64,000 nucleotides of DNA from the NCBI RefSeq assembly GCF_021916785.1, contig NZ_JAKCFC010000010.1:1-64000 (forward strand). Reading direction: 5' to 3'. The stretch is from Mycolicibacterium lacusdiani. Its GTDB lineage: Bacteria > Actinomycetota > Actinomycetes > Mycobacteriales > Mycobacteriaceae. How positions within the stretch are numbered: position 1 is the first letter of the stretch; each line of letters begins with the position of its first letter. Under the pieces are notes generated by a model. The model had not been told where the DNA came from. It saw only the letters and a program-made list of their open reading frames with translations, and did not search any database. This document shows positions 41,839 through 50,510 of the stretch, piece after piece. A program made the translations under genes and the position numbers.

Positions 41839-43821
41839 ATGAACTACCGTCCAAAGATGCTGCGGATCCAGCTCACTTCCCGCATGGTGACGGTCCACCT
41901 CGCAATCCTGGTGCTCGTGCTCGCCGGTTGCGGTGATGACGGTGCATCGACCGCCGTGGCCCTCACGCCATGCGAGATCGTCTCGAACGGCACGCCCGCG
42001 CCCAAGACGTCGGCCAAGCCGTCGCCCGCCGCGTCGCCGACGACCACGCAGAACCTCGCGACGAACCCGGAGGTGGCGACGGGCTACCGGACCGACATGA
42101 CCCCGGTTCGGACGTCGACGTATGGGGTCGTGACGGCCAACCCACTCGCCACGCAGGCCGCCTGCGAGGTGCTTGGCGAAGGCGGAACCGCCGCCGATGC
42201 CCTCGTCGTCGCGCAGACGGTGCTCGGGCTCGTCGAGCCGCAGTCGTCCGGGATCGGTGGCGGCGGCTTCCTGGTGTACTACGACGCCGCATCGAAGTCG
42301 GTGCAGGCCTACGACGGCCGCGAAGTGGCTCCCGCCGCGGCCACCGAGAACTATCTGCGGTGGGTCGACGACGTCGACCGCACCGCGCCCAAGCCGGATG
42401 CCCGCGCGTCCGGCCGGTCGATCGGCGTGCCTGGCGTGGTGCGCATGCTCGGCGACGTCCATGCCGAGCACGGCAAGGCGCCGTGGCGCGACCTGTTCGC
42501 TCCGGCGGTCGACCTCGCCGACGGTGGCTTCGACGTCAGCCCGCGATTGGCGAGCGCCATCGCCGACTCCGCGGCGATGCTGAAGATCGACCCCGAAGCC
42601 GCCGCGTACTTCCTCGGGCCCGACGGCAGCCCGAAGGCGGCAGGCACGCGTCTGACCAACCCGGCGTACTCGAAGACGTTGGGCGCCATTGCATCCGAGG
42701 GTCCGCAGGGGTTCTACACCGGGGCTGTCGCCGAGGCAGTGGTTGCGGAAGCCGCGGACACCTCGGGGGGCCGTACGCCGAGTCTCATGACACTCGCCGA
42801 CCTCGAGCGCTACACCGCGAAGAAGCGTGAGCCGCTGTGCGTTCCGTACCGCAACCACGAGGTGTGCGGCATGCCGCCACCGTCGTCGGGCGGCATCGCG
42901 GTGGCCGCGGTGCTCGGCATGATCGAACGCTTCGACATGAGCGAACACCGCCCCACCGACATGGATCTCAACGGCGGCAAGCCCACCGTGATGGGTGTCC
43001 ACCTCATCTCCGAGGCCGAGCGACTGGCCTACGCCGATCGAGACCGATACGTCGCCGATACCGAATTCGTACCGCTTCCCGGTGGCACGCCCGACACCTT
43101 GCTCAACCCGGCATACCTCTCGCAGCGATCCGCCGGGATCGACGAACGTCGGAGCATGGGCACCGCCAAGCCCGGTGAGTTCGGCCCGCCGAAGGCCCCC
43201 ACCGAGGACGTTCCGGAACACGGCACCAGCCACATCAGCATCGTCGACGGGCAGGGCAATGCCGCATCGTTCACCACCACGGTCGAATCGGCGTTCGGGT
43301 CGTTCCACATGGTCGACGGCTTCATCCTCAACAACCAGCTGACCGACTTCTCCGCCGAACCCGTGGGCCCGGACGGGGCGCCGGTGGCCAATCGCATCGA
43401 GCCCGGCAAGCGGCCGCGCAGCACGATGGCCCCCACGCTGGTGTTCGACCGAACGGAGCAGGGCCGCGGGCCGCTGTACGCCGCGCTCGGCTCGCCGGGT
43501 GGTTCGGTGATCATCCAGTTCGTGGTCAAGACCCTGGTCGGGATGTTGGATTGGGGCATGGACCCGCAGCAGGCCGTGTCGATGGTGGACTTCGGGGCCG
43601 CCAATTCGCCGAAGACCAACGTCGGCGGAGAACACCCCAACGTCGACGTCACCGACGACGGCGACCACGACGCCCTGGTGCGAGGCCTACGCGCGCTGGG
43701 CCACCAGGTCGATCTGGCCGACCAGTCCAGCGGCTTGTCCGCCATCGTGCGCAGCGACCCCGGCTGGACCGGCGGCGCTGATCCCCGACGCGAGGGTTTG
43801 GTGATGGGTGATGCCACCTGA
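41839..43821 (+). CDS. ggtB: Gamma-glutamyltransferase lipoprotein (GgtB-like)
   Basis: A 660-residue Ntn-type gamma-glutamyltranspeptidase. The N-terminus has lipobox LVLAGC, so the enzyme is anchored outside the membrane. The self-processing Thr is in VPEHGTSHISIVDGQGN (about residue 461), splitting large and small subunits; GSPGGSVIIQFV binds the gamma-glutamyl group. It cleaves gamma-glutamyl amides such as glutathione. In-frame ATGs at 41857 and 41884 are possible later starts that still keep the signal. Confidence 0.9.
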   Translation: MNYRPKMLRIQLTSRMVTVHLAILVLVLAGCGDDGASTAVALTPCEIVSNGTPAPKTSAKPSPAASPTTTQNLATNPEVATGYRTDMTPVRTSTYGVVTANPLATQAACEVLGEGGTAADALVVAQTVLGLVEPQSSGIGGGGFLVYYDAASKSVQAYDGREVAPAAATENYLRWVDDVDRTAPKPDARASGRSIGVPGVVRMLGDVHAEHGKAPWRDLFAPAVDLADGGFDVSPRLASAIADSAAMLKIDPEAAAYFLGPDGSPKAAGTRLTNPAYSKTLGAIASEGPQGFYTGAVAEAVVAEAADTSGGRTPSLMTLADLERYTAKKREPLCVPYRNHEVCGMPPPSSGGIAVAAVLGMIERFDMSEHRPTDMDLNGGKPTVMGVHLISEAERLAYADRDRYVADTEFVPLPGGTPDTLLNPAYLSQRSAGIDERRSMGTAKPGEFGPPKAPTEDVPEHGTSHISIVDGQGNAASFTTTVESAFGSFHMVDGFILNNQLTDFSAEPVGPDGAPVANRIEPGKRPRSTMAPTLVFDRTEQGRGPLYAALGSPGGSVIIQFVVKTLVGMLDWGMDPQQAVSMVDFGAANSPKTNVGGEHPNVDVTDDGDHDALVRGLRALGHQVDLADQSSGLSAIVRSDPGWTGGADPRREGLVMGDAT

Positions 43822-43859
43822 CGTCGGTATCCGTCGGCCAACGGTTGCGATGAGGCATC

Positions 43860-44969
43860 ATGGCGCAGGTGACGACGCCGCCACCGCAACGTCCGGGAGA
43901 GCCAGGTTGGCGCGGCCGGCGGACTCCACCGCCCCCGCCGTCTGACCCGGCTACGCGGCGCATCCCGCACGCGCCCGAACCGCCCACCGAACAGTTCCGC
44001 GCACCGCGCCGACCCGGTCCGCCCGGCCACGGGGCCCCACCACCGCCGCCACGCGTGCCGCCTCCGCCCCGCCAGCCGCCGCCACCACCGCGGATGCCGC
44101 CCCCGCCGCGCGCTGCGCCGGAGCCTCCGACCCGCCCCGTCGAGCGCCCGCTACCCCCGCGCCAGCCGCCTCCGCCACCGCCACTTCCGCCGTCGGAACC
44201 GGCGATCACCGCCGAACCCGACCAACCCGCGCCGCGGGCACGCCGCGGGTTCGTCCTCAACCGGCAGACCGTCGCACTGCTGGCCCTCATCGTCGTCGCG
44301 GTACTCGCCGGCGGCCTCGCGGGAGGGGAACTGTATGCCCGCAGCCGGGCCGACGGCATCCTGGTCGACGTCGCAGAATGCGTCGTCGAGGACGGAGCCA
44401 CGATCTCGTTCGGCGTGAACCCGCCGTTCCTGTGGCAGCACATCACCGGGCACTACACGAACATCTCGGTGATCACGGCGGGAGACCGCGTGCAGTCCGC
44501 CGACGGCATGACGGCCGACGTGACGCTGGAAGACGTGCGGTTGCAGGAGACCGACGATTCCAAGGGAACCATCGGGTCGCTGCAGGCGACGCTGACGTGG
44601 AGGTCGGCCGGCATCAAGGACACGGTGGCCGCCGAGCTTCCCGGGGTCGGAAACCTGATTACCGGGGTGAGCACGAACACCGGACAGGGCACCATCGTCC
44701 TCGAAGCCGGGGAGAATAGCGTCGTCGCCAAACCCGTTGTCGTCGATGGTGATCTGGATCTTCAGGTCCTCGAGGTCACCGGACCGATCCCGAAGGACAC
44801 CATCCAGAAGGCCCTCGACGACCTGACCACGAAGCTCAACGACAACTATCCGCTGGGCATCCACGCCGACAGCGTCGAGGTCACCGACGCCGGCGTGGTC
44901 GGGAAGTTCTCCAGCCAGGACGCGACGATTCCCAAGGAGGACGCCGACCCCTGCTTCGCGCGCCTCTAG
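43860..44969 (+). CDS. Proline-rich membrane protein with DUF2993 (LmeA-like) domain
   Basis: A 369-residue protein in three parts: about 130 N-terminal residues very rich in Pro; one membrane helix (VALLALIVVAVLAGGLAGGELYA, about 137-159); and an external DUF2993 domain (LVDVAECVVEDGATISFG to the end). DUF2993 proteins include LmeA, needed for lipomannan/mannan elongation. The long cytoplasmic Pro-rich region is unusual and may bind partners. A strong terminator follows. Confidence 0.83.
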   Translation: MAQVTTPPPQRPGEPGWRGRRTPPPPPSDPATRRIPHAPEPPTEQFRAPRRPGPPGHGAPPPPPRVPPPPRQPPPPPRMPPPPRAAPEPPTRPVERPLPPRQPPPPPPLPPSEPAITAEPDQPAPRARRGFVLNRQTVALLALIVVAVLAGGLAGGELYARSRADGILVDVAECVVEDGATISFGVNPPFLWQHITGHYTNISVITAGDRVQSADGMTADVTLEDVRLQETDDSKGTIGSLQATLTWRSAGIKDTVAAELPGVGNLITGVSTNTGQGTIVLEAGENSVVAKPVVVDGDLDLQVLEVTGPIPKDTIQKALDDLTTKLNDNYPLGIHADSVEVTDAGVVGKFSSQDATIPKEDADPCFARL

Positions 44970-44992
44970 GCACCACACTCTCGTAGGACGAA

Positions 44993-45030
44993 CGAAGGCG
45001 GGCCAGGACTTTCGTCCTGGCCCGCCTTCG
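44993..45030. terminator. Bidirectional terminator hairpin
   Basis: A perfect 17-bp stem (44993-45009 with 45014-45030) closed by TTTC. It lies between the convergent DUF2993 gene and the repeat protein gene and could serve both strands. Confidence 0.85.
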
Positions 45031-45047
45031 CCTTCGATGAGCTTCGG

Positions 45048-45599
45048 TTACCTGCTACCGCCGACACATCCCACGTTCGCGATGCAGAGTTCTGCGCCGC
45101 CGGGTCCGGCCTCGGCGTTCGCTCCTGGAACGTTCGCCTGGGCTCCGTCCGGTCCGGCCACGGCTCCGGCGCCCGGAACCGTTGCGGCCGCGCCACCGCG
45201 ATCGGCTTCGACGTTGGCACCCGGCACGTTGGCCTGCGCACCCTCGGGGCCCGCAGTCGCGCCGGCACCGGGCACGGTCGCGACCACGCCACCCGGTCCT
45301 GCCTCGGCGCCCGCACCGGGCACGGTCGCGCCGACGCCACCTGGGCCAGCCTCGGCACCGGCACCTGGGACGACGGCCTGCGCACCGTCGGGGCCTGCAA
45401 TGGCGCCCGCGCCGGGGACGGTTGCCTGCGCGCCACCCGGGCCCGCGGTCGCGCAACCCGGTGCGTTGACGTCGGAGCACGGCGGCGGGGGCGCGGGCTC
45501 GGCGAGCGCGGTCGGAACACCGAGCGGTGTGATGGCGAGAGCGGCGGCGGCCGCACCTGCGATGACGATCCGTTTCGTGAAATCAGTGTTCAGCAACAT
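45048..45599 (-). CDS. Secreted protein made of 16-residue glycine/alanine/proline repeats
   Basis: A 183-residue protein. A signal peptide (IVIAGAAAAALAITPLGVPTALA) is followed by CSDVNAPGC, then seven full and one partial copies of a 16-residue repeat of the type AGPGGAQATVPGAGAE (residues 51-168), and the end LCIANVGC. The two flanking CxnC pairs could form terminal disulfide loops. No catalytic residues are present. The pattern suggests a structural or surface protein. Alternating Asp/Glu/neutral positions vary between copies while VPGA is nearly invariant. Confidence 0.78.
   Translation of the reverse strand: MLLNTDFTKRIVIAGAAAAALAITPLGVPTALAEPAPPPPCSDVNAPGCATAGPGGAQATVPGAGAIAGPDGAQAVVPGAGAEAGPGGVGATVPGAGAEAGPGGVVATVPGAGATAGPEGAQANVPGANVEADRGGAAATVPGAGAVAGPDGAQANVPGANAEAGPGGAELCIANVGCVGGSR
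45090..45449 (-). repeat. 48-bp tandem coding repeats, about 7.5 copies
   Basis: In-frame repeats that encode the 16-residue units. Copies are diverged at DNA level, so the array is not recent; copy six (ADRGGAAATVPGAGAV) is the most divergent full unit. Confidence 0.8.
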
Positions 45600-45653
45600 G
45601 ACAGGTGTCTACCACCGCGTTGCGCGAGTGAAACATCCAAGCGTGGGAGCGTT

Positions 45654-47225
45654 CTACAGAATCTCGGTGATGTCGTTCTTCAATGCCTCGGCCTGGGTGC
45701 CGAACACGGCTTGAACGCTGTTGCCGACCTCCACGACGCCTGCTGCGCCCAGGCTCTTCAGCCGCGCCTGATCGACCTTGCCCTTGTCGACGACCTCCAT
45801 GCGAAGGCGCGTAATGCAGGCGTCGACGTTGACCAGGTTGTCCCGGCCGCCGAACGCCGAGATCAACTGTTCGGCCTTGCTCTCGACGGCAGTCTCCGTG
45901 GCGGTCGCGGTACCGGTTCCGGTGGTGACGGTCGTGGGGGCGTCGGTGCCCTCGCCCAAGTTGGCACGCTCCTCGGCCTCGAATTCGTCCTCGGGTTCGC
46001 GGCCCGGCGTGCGCATGTTCCACTTCGTGATCGCGAACCGGAACAGCAGGTAGTAGATGGCGAAGAACACCACGCCCATGCCGATGAGCAGTGGGATGTT
46101 CTTGGCCGCAGGCGCCGTGCCGTAGAGCAGGAGGTCGATGAGACCGGCCGAGAACGAGAAGCCGAGGTGGATGTCGAGCAGGTACGCGATGGCCAGTGAG
46201 AGGCCGGTCAGCACGGCATGGACCACGTAGAGCGGGAACGCGACGAACATGAAGGCGAACTCGAGCGGCTCGGTGATGCCGGTGACGAACGCGGTCAGGC
46301 CGGCCGCCGACAGGATGCCGACCGCGACCTTGCGCTGCTTCTTGTTGGCGACGTGGATCATCGCCAGAGCGGCTGCGGGCAAACCGAACATCAGGATCGG
46401 GAAGAAGCCCGACGTGAGCAGACCGGCCGTGGTGTCGCCTGCAGCGAACCGGGTCAGTTCTCCCGTGACGACGTTGCCGTCCGGGGTCTGGTAGTCGCCG
46501 TAGATGAACCACACGTAGGAGTTCGGAATGTGGTGCAGGCCCAGCGGAATCAACATGCGGTTGGCGAAGCCGTACACGAAGGCGCCCAGCGCTCCCGCGC
46601 CGCCGATGAACTGGCCCAGGCTCGTCAGACCGGCGTCGAAGATGGGATAGAAGTAGCTCATCGCGAACGCGAGGAAGAGACACGCCAGTGAGACGACGAT
46701 GGGCACGAACCGTCGACCGCCGAAGAAGCCGAGGTACGAGGGCAATTCGATGGTGTGGTACCGGTCGAACAGCCATGCCGTGAGCAACCCGACCACGATG
46801 CCCGCGAATACGCTGTAGTTGATCTGCGCCTGGTCACCGGCCTTGTCCAGTTCGCCGGCCAGGACGATCGGCGACATGGTCTTGAAGACCGCCTCGACGA
46901 CGAGATAGCCCACCACGGCCGCCAGTGCCGTGGATCCGTCGGCCTTCTTCGCGAATCCGATCGCGACGCCGACGGCGAACAGCAGGGGAAGGTTGGCGAA
47001 CAGCGCGTCTCCGGCCGCGCTCATGGCGAGGAAGAACGGGCCGATCACCGGGGCGTCGATGCGGCCCAGCAGGTCCGGTTGTCCCAGACGGAGCAGGATG
47101 CCCGCGGCCGGCAGCACCGCGATCGGCAGCATCAAGCTCTTGCCCAGCCGTTGCAGCTGGGCAAAGCCCGGTATCCGGAGTCCGGACTTCGACTGTGCCT
47201 TGGGGGTTTTCGTCGCTTCACCCAT
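45654..47225 (-). CDS. nagE: PTS system N-acetylglucosamine/glucose-type EIICB permease
   Basis: A 523-residue sugar permease. The EIIC membrane domain has about ten helices (SLMLPIAVLPAAGILLRLG at the start; GLHHIPNSYVWFIYGDY and GITEPLEFAFMFVAFPLYV in the sugar-binding region). A linker of about 50 residues is followed by EIIB with phospho-Cys in NVDACITRLRMEVV. It imports and phosphorylates GlcNAc, judging from the neighbouring nagB and nagA. No EIIA domain is fused; that is the divergent gene. Start ATG 47225 with GGAGGAG seven bases upstream. Confidence 0.9.
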   Translation of the reverse strand: MGEATKTPKAQSKSGLRIPGFAQLQRLGKSLMLPIAVLPAAGILLRLGQPDLLGRIDAPVIGPFFLAMSAAGDALFANLPLLFAVGVAIGFAKKADGSTALAAVVGYLVVEAVFKTMSPIVLAGELDKAGDQAQINYSVFAGIVVGLLTAWLFDRYHTIELPSYLGFFGGRRFVPIVVSLACLFLAFAMSYFYPIFDAGLTSLGQFIGGAGALGAFVYGFANRMLIPLGLHHIPNSYVWFIYGDYQTPDGNVVTGELTRFAAGDTTAGLLTSGFFPILMFGLPAAALAMIHVANKKQRKVAVGILSAAGLTAFVTGITEPLEFAFMFVAFPLYVVHAVLTGLSLAIAYLLDIHLGFSFSAGLIDLLLYGTAPAAKNIPLLIGMGVVFFAIYYLLFRFAITKWNMRTPGREPEDEFEAEERANLGEGTDAPTTVTTGTGTATATETAVESKAEQLISAFGGRDNLVNVDACITRLRMEVVDKGKVDQARLKSLGAAGVVEVGNSVQAVFGTQAEALKNDITEIL

Positions 47226-47245
47226 GGTCGTGCTCCTCCCGTGCC

Positions 47246-47277
47246 GCATACGTCACCCGCTGGGTGAAGCCATGCGG
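47246..47277. promoter_or_regulatory. Nested inverted repeat in the nagE/EIIA divergent promoter
   Basis: Inner arms TCACCC and GGGTGA (47253-47258, 47262-47267) are perfect with a 3-bp centre; an outer pair GCAT (47246-47249)/ATGC (47272-47275) extends the symmetry to CCGCAT/ATGCGG. It lies 28 bp from the nagE start and about 90 bp from the EIIA start. Likely operator of a GlcNAc-responsive regulator not encoded here. Confidence 0.5.
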
Positions 47278-47364
47278 AAGCTTAGACGAGAACCCATGAA
47301 CGCGAGACCCTCTTACGCGCGCGCTCGTATTGTTGAGTCAATCGAAGACGAAGGAGCCATCACT

Positions 47365-47835
47365 GTGAGCACCACGCCAGTTCTCGCGCCGGTCACCGGG
47401 CGTGCCGTTGCGTTGCAGGACGTGCCGGACCCCGTCTTCAGTCAGGGCATGGTGGGCCATGGCGCGGCGATCGACCCGCCCCGCGAGGTGGTCGAGGCGG
47501 TCGCGCCGGTCAGCGGCAAGCTCCTGAAGCTGATGCCGCATGCCTTCGTGGTCCTCACACCCGACAACGTCGGGGTGCTGGTGCACCTCGGCCTGGACAC
47601 CGTCGCGCTCGAGGGCGAGGGGTTCACCGCGCACGTCAGCCAGGGCGACGACGTCACCGCAGGGCAGTTGATCATCACCTACGACGTGCCGGCGGTGGTG
47701 GCGAAGGGGTTGAACCCGATCGTGCCGGTCGTCGTGATGGACGAACGCGAGGCGGCCAACGTGGTGCCGACCGAATCCGTCTTCGAGGGGGCCGACATCG
47801 CTTCTGGTGCAGCGTTGTTCACGGCGCACAGGTAG
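47365..47835 (+). CDS. PTS glucose/GlcNAc EIIA component
   Basis: A 156-residue Crr-type EIIA. The family landmarks are DPVFSQGMVGHGAAIDP and phospho-acceptor His in VGVLVHLGLDTVALEG. It passes phosphate from HPr to EIIB. GTG 47365 is chosen because AAGGAG lies eight bases upstream and the protein then starts at the normal family position; an ATG at 47296 would add 23 unrelated residues. The stop abuts the nagB ATG. Confidence 0.9.
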   Translation: MSTTPVLAPVTGRAVALQDVPDPVFSQGMVGHGAAIDPPREVVEAVAPVSGKLLKLMPHAFVVLTPDNVGVLVHLGLDTVALEGEGFTAHVSQGDDVTAGQLIITYDVPAVVAKGLNPIVPVVVMDEREAANVVPTESVFEGADIASGAALFTAHR

Positions 47836-48621
47836 ATGGAGGTCGTCATCCTGGCCGATGCCGGGGAGATCGCCTCGCTCGCGTCGGACGCGATCGGGGC
47901 GCTGCTGCATCGCAAGCCCACTGCGGTGCTCGGCCTGGCGACCGGCTCGTCGCCGCTGGCGATCTACGACGAGCTGGCCACACGCTGCGAGGCAGGGGAC
48001 GTCTCGTTCGCACATGCCCAGGGCTTCACCCTCGACGAGTACGTCGGTTTGCCAGCAGAACACCCCGAGCGCTACCGCACGGTGATCGACGAGGTGTTCG
48101 TCTCGCGCGTCGACTTCGGGCCGGACGCCGTGCAGAGCCCGGACGGCCTGGCGGCCGACATACCCGCTGCCTGCGCAGCGTACGAGGCGGCGATCCGCAA
48201 CGCGGGCGGGGTCGACCTGCAGATCCTCGGGATCGGCACTGACGGCCACATCGCATTCAACGAACCCGGCTCGTCGCTGGCCTCGCGCACCAGGATCAAG
48301 ACGCTGACCCGGCAGACCCGCATCGACAACGCCCGGTTCTTCGGCGACGACGTCGACGCCGTGCCGACGCACTGCCTGACCCAGGGTCTGGCGACCATCA
48401 TGGCGGCCCGCCACGTCGTCCTGGTCGCCACAGGTCGCGGCAAGGCCGAAGCCGTGCACCAGCTGGTGGAGGGGGCGGTCAGCGCGATGTGGCCGGCGAC
48501 GATCCTGCAGCACCACCCGCACGTGACGGTGCTGCTCGACGACGCTGCCGCCCGGCGGCTACAACTCATCGACTACTACCGCGAGACCTACCTGTCCAAA
48601 CCGGATTGGCAGGGCATCTGA
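47836..48621 (+). CDS. nagB: Glucosamine-6-phosphate deaminase
   Basis: A 261-residue enzyme converting glucosamine 6-phosphate to fructose 6-phosphate and ammonia. VLGLATGSSPLAIYDEL binds phosphate, GFTLDEYVGL carries the catalytic Asp, and ILGIGTDGHIAFNEPGSSL is the family signature. No gap separates it from EIIA or nagA. Confidence 0.95.
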   Translation: MEVVILADAGEIASLASDAIGALLHRKPTAVLGLATGSSPLAIYDELATRCEAGDVSFAHAQGFTLDEYVGLPAEHPERYRTVIDEVFVSRVDFGPDAVQSPDGLAADIPAACAAYEAAIRNAGGVDLQILGIGTDGHIAFNEPGSSLASRTRIKTLTRQTRIDNARFFGDDVDAVPTHCLTQGLATIMAARHVVLVATGRGKAEAVHQLVEGAVSAMWPATILQHHPHVTVLLDDAAARRLQLIDYYRETYLSKPDWQGI

Positions 48622-49770
48622 GTGCTGCTCACCGCAGGCACCGTCGCCACGGGCTCGAACCTGTTGCGGCCCGGCTGGATCGAGGTCTCGGGAGGTTCCG
48701 TCGTCGGTGTCGGCGAGGGCGCGCCGGTTCGTGCGTCGGACCGCGATCTCGGCGAGGTCACCGTCGTGCCGGGGTTCGTCGACACCCACGTCCACGGCGG
48801 GGGTGGCGCTGACTTCTCCGCAGCGTCACCAGACGAGACGGCCAGGGCCGTGGCACTGCACCGCGGTCACGGCACCACGAGCCTGATCGCGTCGCTCGTC
48901 ACGGCGGCTCCCGAGGATCTGCTGCGCCAAGTCGAGGCACTCGCGGTCGACGTGCGGGCCGGTCGCCTCGACGGCATCCACCTCGAGGGGCCGTGGCTGT
49001 CGACCCGACGCTGCGGCGCGCATCAGCCGTCGTTGATGCGCGACCCCGACCCGGCCGAGATCGACCGCATCCTGGAAGCGGGTGGGGGAGCGGTCCGCAT
49101 GGTGACGATCGCACCGGAGCGCGAGGGCGCGATCGCGGCGATCCGCCAGCTGACGGCCGCGGGAGTCGTTGCGGCGGTGGGACACACCGAGGCCAGCTTC
49201 GACCAGACCCGCGCGGCGATCCAGGCGGGCGCGCGCGTCGGCACGCACCTGTTCAACGCCATGCGTCCGATCGACCGTCGCGAGCCGGGCCCGGTGATCG
49301 CCCTGCTCGACGACCCCCGCGTGACGGTGGAACTGATCACCGACGGCGTGCACGTCGACCCGGCGATCTATCGCCACGTCACGCGAGCTGCGGGTCCCGA
49401 CCGGGTCTCGCTGATCACCGACGCCATGGCCGCCACCGGAATGGCCGACGGGGTCTACCACCTGGGGCCGCTGGCGGTCGACGTCGTCGAGGGAGTGGCA
49501 CGGGTGGCGGGCACCGACACCATTGCAGGCAGTACCGCCACCATGGACGTCGTGTTCCGGTACGCCGTCACCCACGGCGGGTTGGAGCGCGACGACGCAC
49601 TGCTGTCCGCGGTGCGGCAAGCGTCGATCAATCCCGCACGCGCACTTGGCCTCCCCGCGTCGGGTCTCGTCCCCGGGGCGCCTGCCGACCTCGTGGTGCT
49701 CGGCGCCGAATTGGACGTCCTGGGCGTGCTCCACCGCGGCGTTTGGGCCGTCGAGCCGCAGCCGAGGTAG
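48622..49770 (+). CDS. nagA: N-acetylglucosamine-6-phosphate deacetylase
   Basis: A 382-residue amidohydrolase that removes acetate from GlcNAc-6-P, the step before NagB. Metal and catalytic motifs are FVDTHVHGGGGADF, HLEGPWLS, VGHTEASFDQ, HLFNAMRPIDRREPG and LITDAMAATGM. GTG start adjacent to the nagB stop. Completes the uptake-to-glycolysis pathway together with nagE/EIIA/nagB. Confidence 0.95.
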   Translation: MLLTAGTVATGSNLLRPGWIEVSGGSVVGVGEGAPVRASDRDLGEVTVVPGFVDTHVHGGGGADFSAASPDETARAVALHRGHGTTSLIASLVTAAPEDLLRQVEALAVDVRAGRLDGIHLEGPWLSTRRCGAHQPSLMRDPDPAEIDRILEAGGGAVRMVTIAPEREGAIAAIRQLTAAGVVAAVGHTEASFDQTRAAIQAGARVGTHLFNAMRPIDRREPGPVIALLDDPRVTVELITDGVHVDPAIYRHVTRAAGPDRVSLITDAMAATGMADGVYHLGPLAVDVVEGVARVAGTDTIAGSTATMDVVFRYAVTHGGLERDDALLSAVRQASINPARALGLPASGLVPGAPADLVVLGAELDVLGVLHRGVWAVEPQPR

Positions 49771-50382
49771 TCATAGGGTCGCCGGAAGCCTTGCGCCGGT
49801 GGCCAACTGAGCATAGTCGCGCATCAGCCGGAGCGCGGTGGCCCGGTCCATCTCGGGATCACGCGCCACGATGCGGTAGCCCAGGTAGTCCTCCATCGAC
49901 ATCAGCGTCATCGCGACGTCGCGGGCGGGTGTCGGGAGCCGGAAGCAGCCGGCGTCGACGCCTTCGGTGAGGATCTGGGCGTACAGATCGACCTGGCGGT
50001 GATAGATGCCCTGCACGTCGCGGCGCTCGTCGAGTTCGAAGCCCGCAGCCAGCACGGCCCGCCAGATCGCCCGCCACTCGGCGTCCTCGGGACCGGACGG
50101 CAGGCCGGCCGCGATGGTCAGGGCCAGGCGCTGGCGGACGTCGTCGGCGCTGCGGGCGATCGCCAGGCGGTCGTCGTAGAACCGCACGTCGGATCGCAGC
50201 GCCAATTCCGACAACAGGTGGTCCATGTCGCGGAAGTAGTAGCGCACCGCGTTCGCCGTCAGGCCGAGTTCAGCGGCGATGTCGGCGATGCGCAGGGTGG
50301 CCAGATCGTGGCGTTCGATCAGCCCGACTGCAGCCGCGAGGATCTCCTCGCGGCGCTCGGCTTGCCGATTGGGTCTGGCCAC
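49771..50382 (-). CDS. TetR-family regulator
   Basis: A 203-residue regulator with the HTH LRIADIAAELGLTANAVRYYFRDMDHLL. GTG 50382 (VARPNRQAERREEI) gives the normal length; a GTG five codons upstream is possible. It is divergent from the DmpA-like peptidase gene, and control of that gene is the simplest guess. It stands back to back with nagA, so nag regulation cannot be excluded. Confidence 0.83.
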   Translation of the reverse strand: MARPNRQAERREEILAAAVGLIERHDLATLRIADIAAELGLTANAVRYYFRDMDHLLSELALRSDVRFYDDRLAIARSADDVRQRLALTIAAGLPSGPEDAEWRAIWRAVLAAGFELDERRDVQGIYHRQVDLYAQILTEGVDAGCFRLPTPARDVAMTLMSMEDYLGYRIVARDPEMDRATALRLMRDYAQLATGARLPATL

Positions 50383-50510
50383 GGGTCCATGATCCACGCG
50401 GGGGAGCGGCCGGCGGGGGCAAACCCGACTTTCGGCGTTCCGTTGCGGTTCGCCGGCCGGTCCCGCATTATTTTCGCGATAGGAAAAGAACCCCTGATAC
50501 CGGAGCTGCC

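Noticed and set aside
45090..45449. Regular 48-bp spacing that could suggest a CRISPR array
   Set aside because: The repeats are contiguous, diverged, in frame and coding; there are no spacers and no cas genes.
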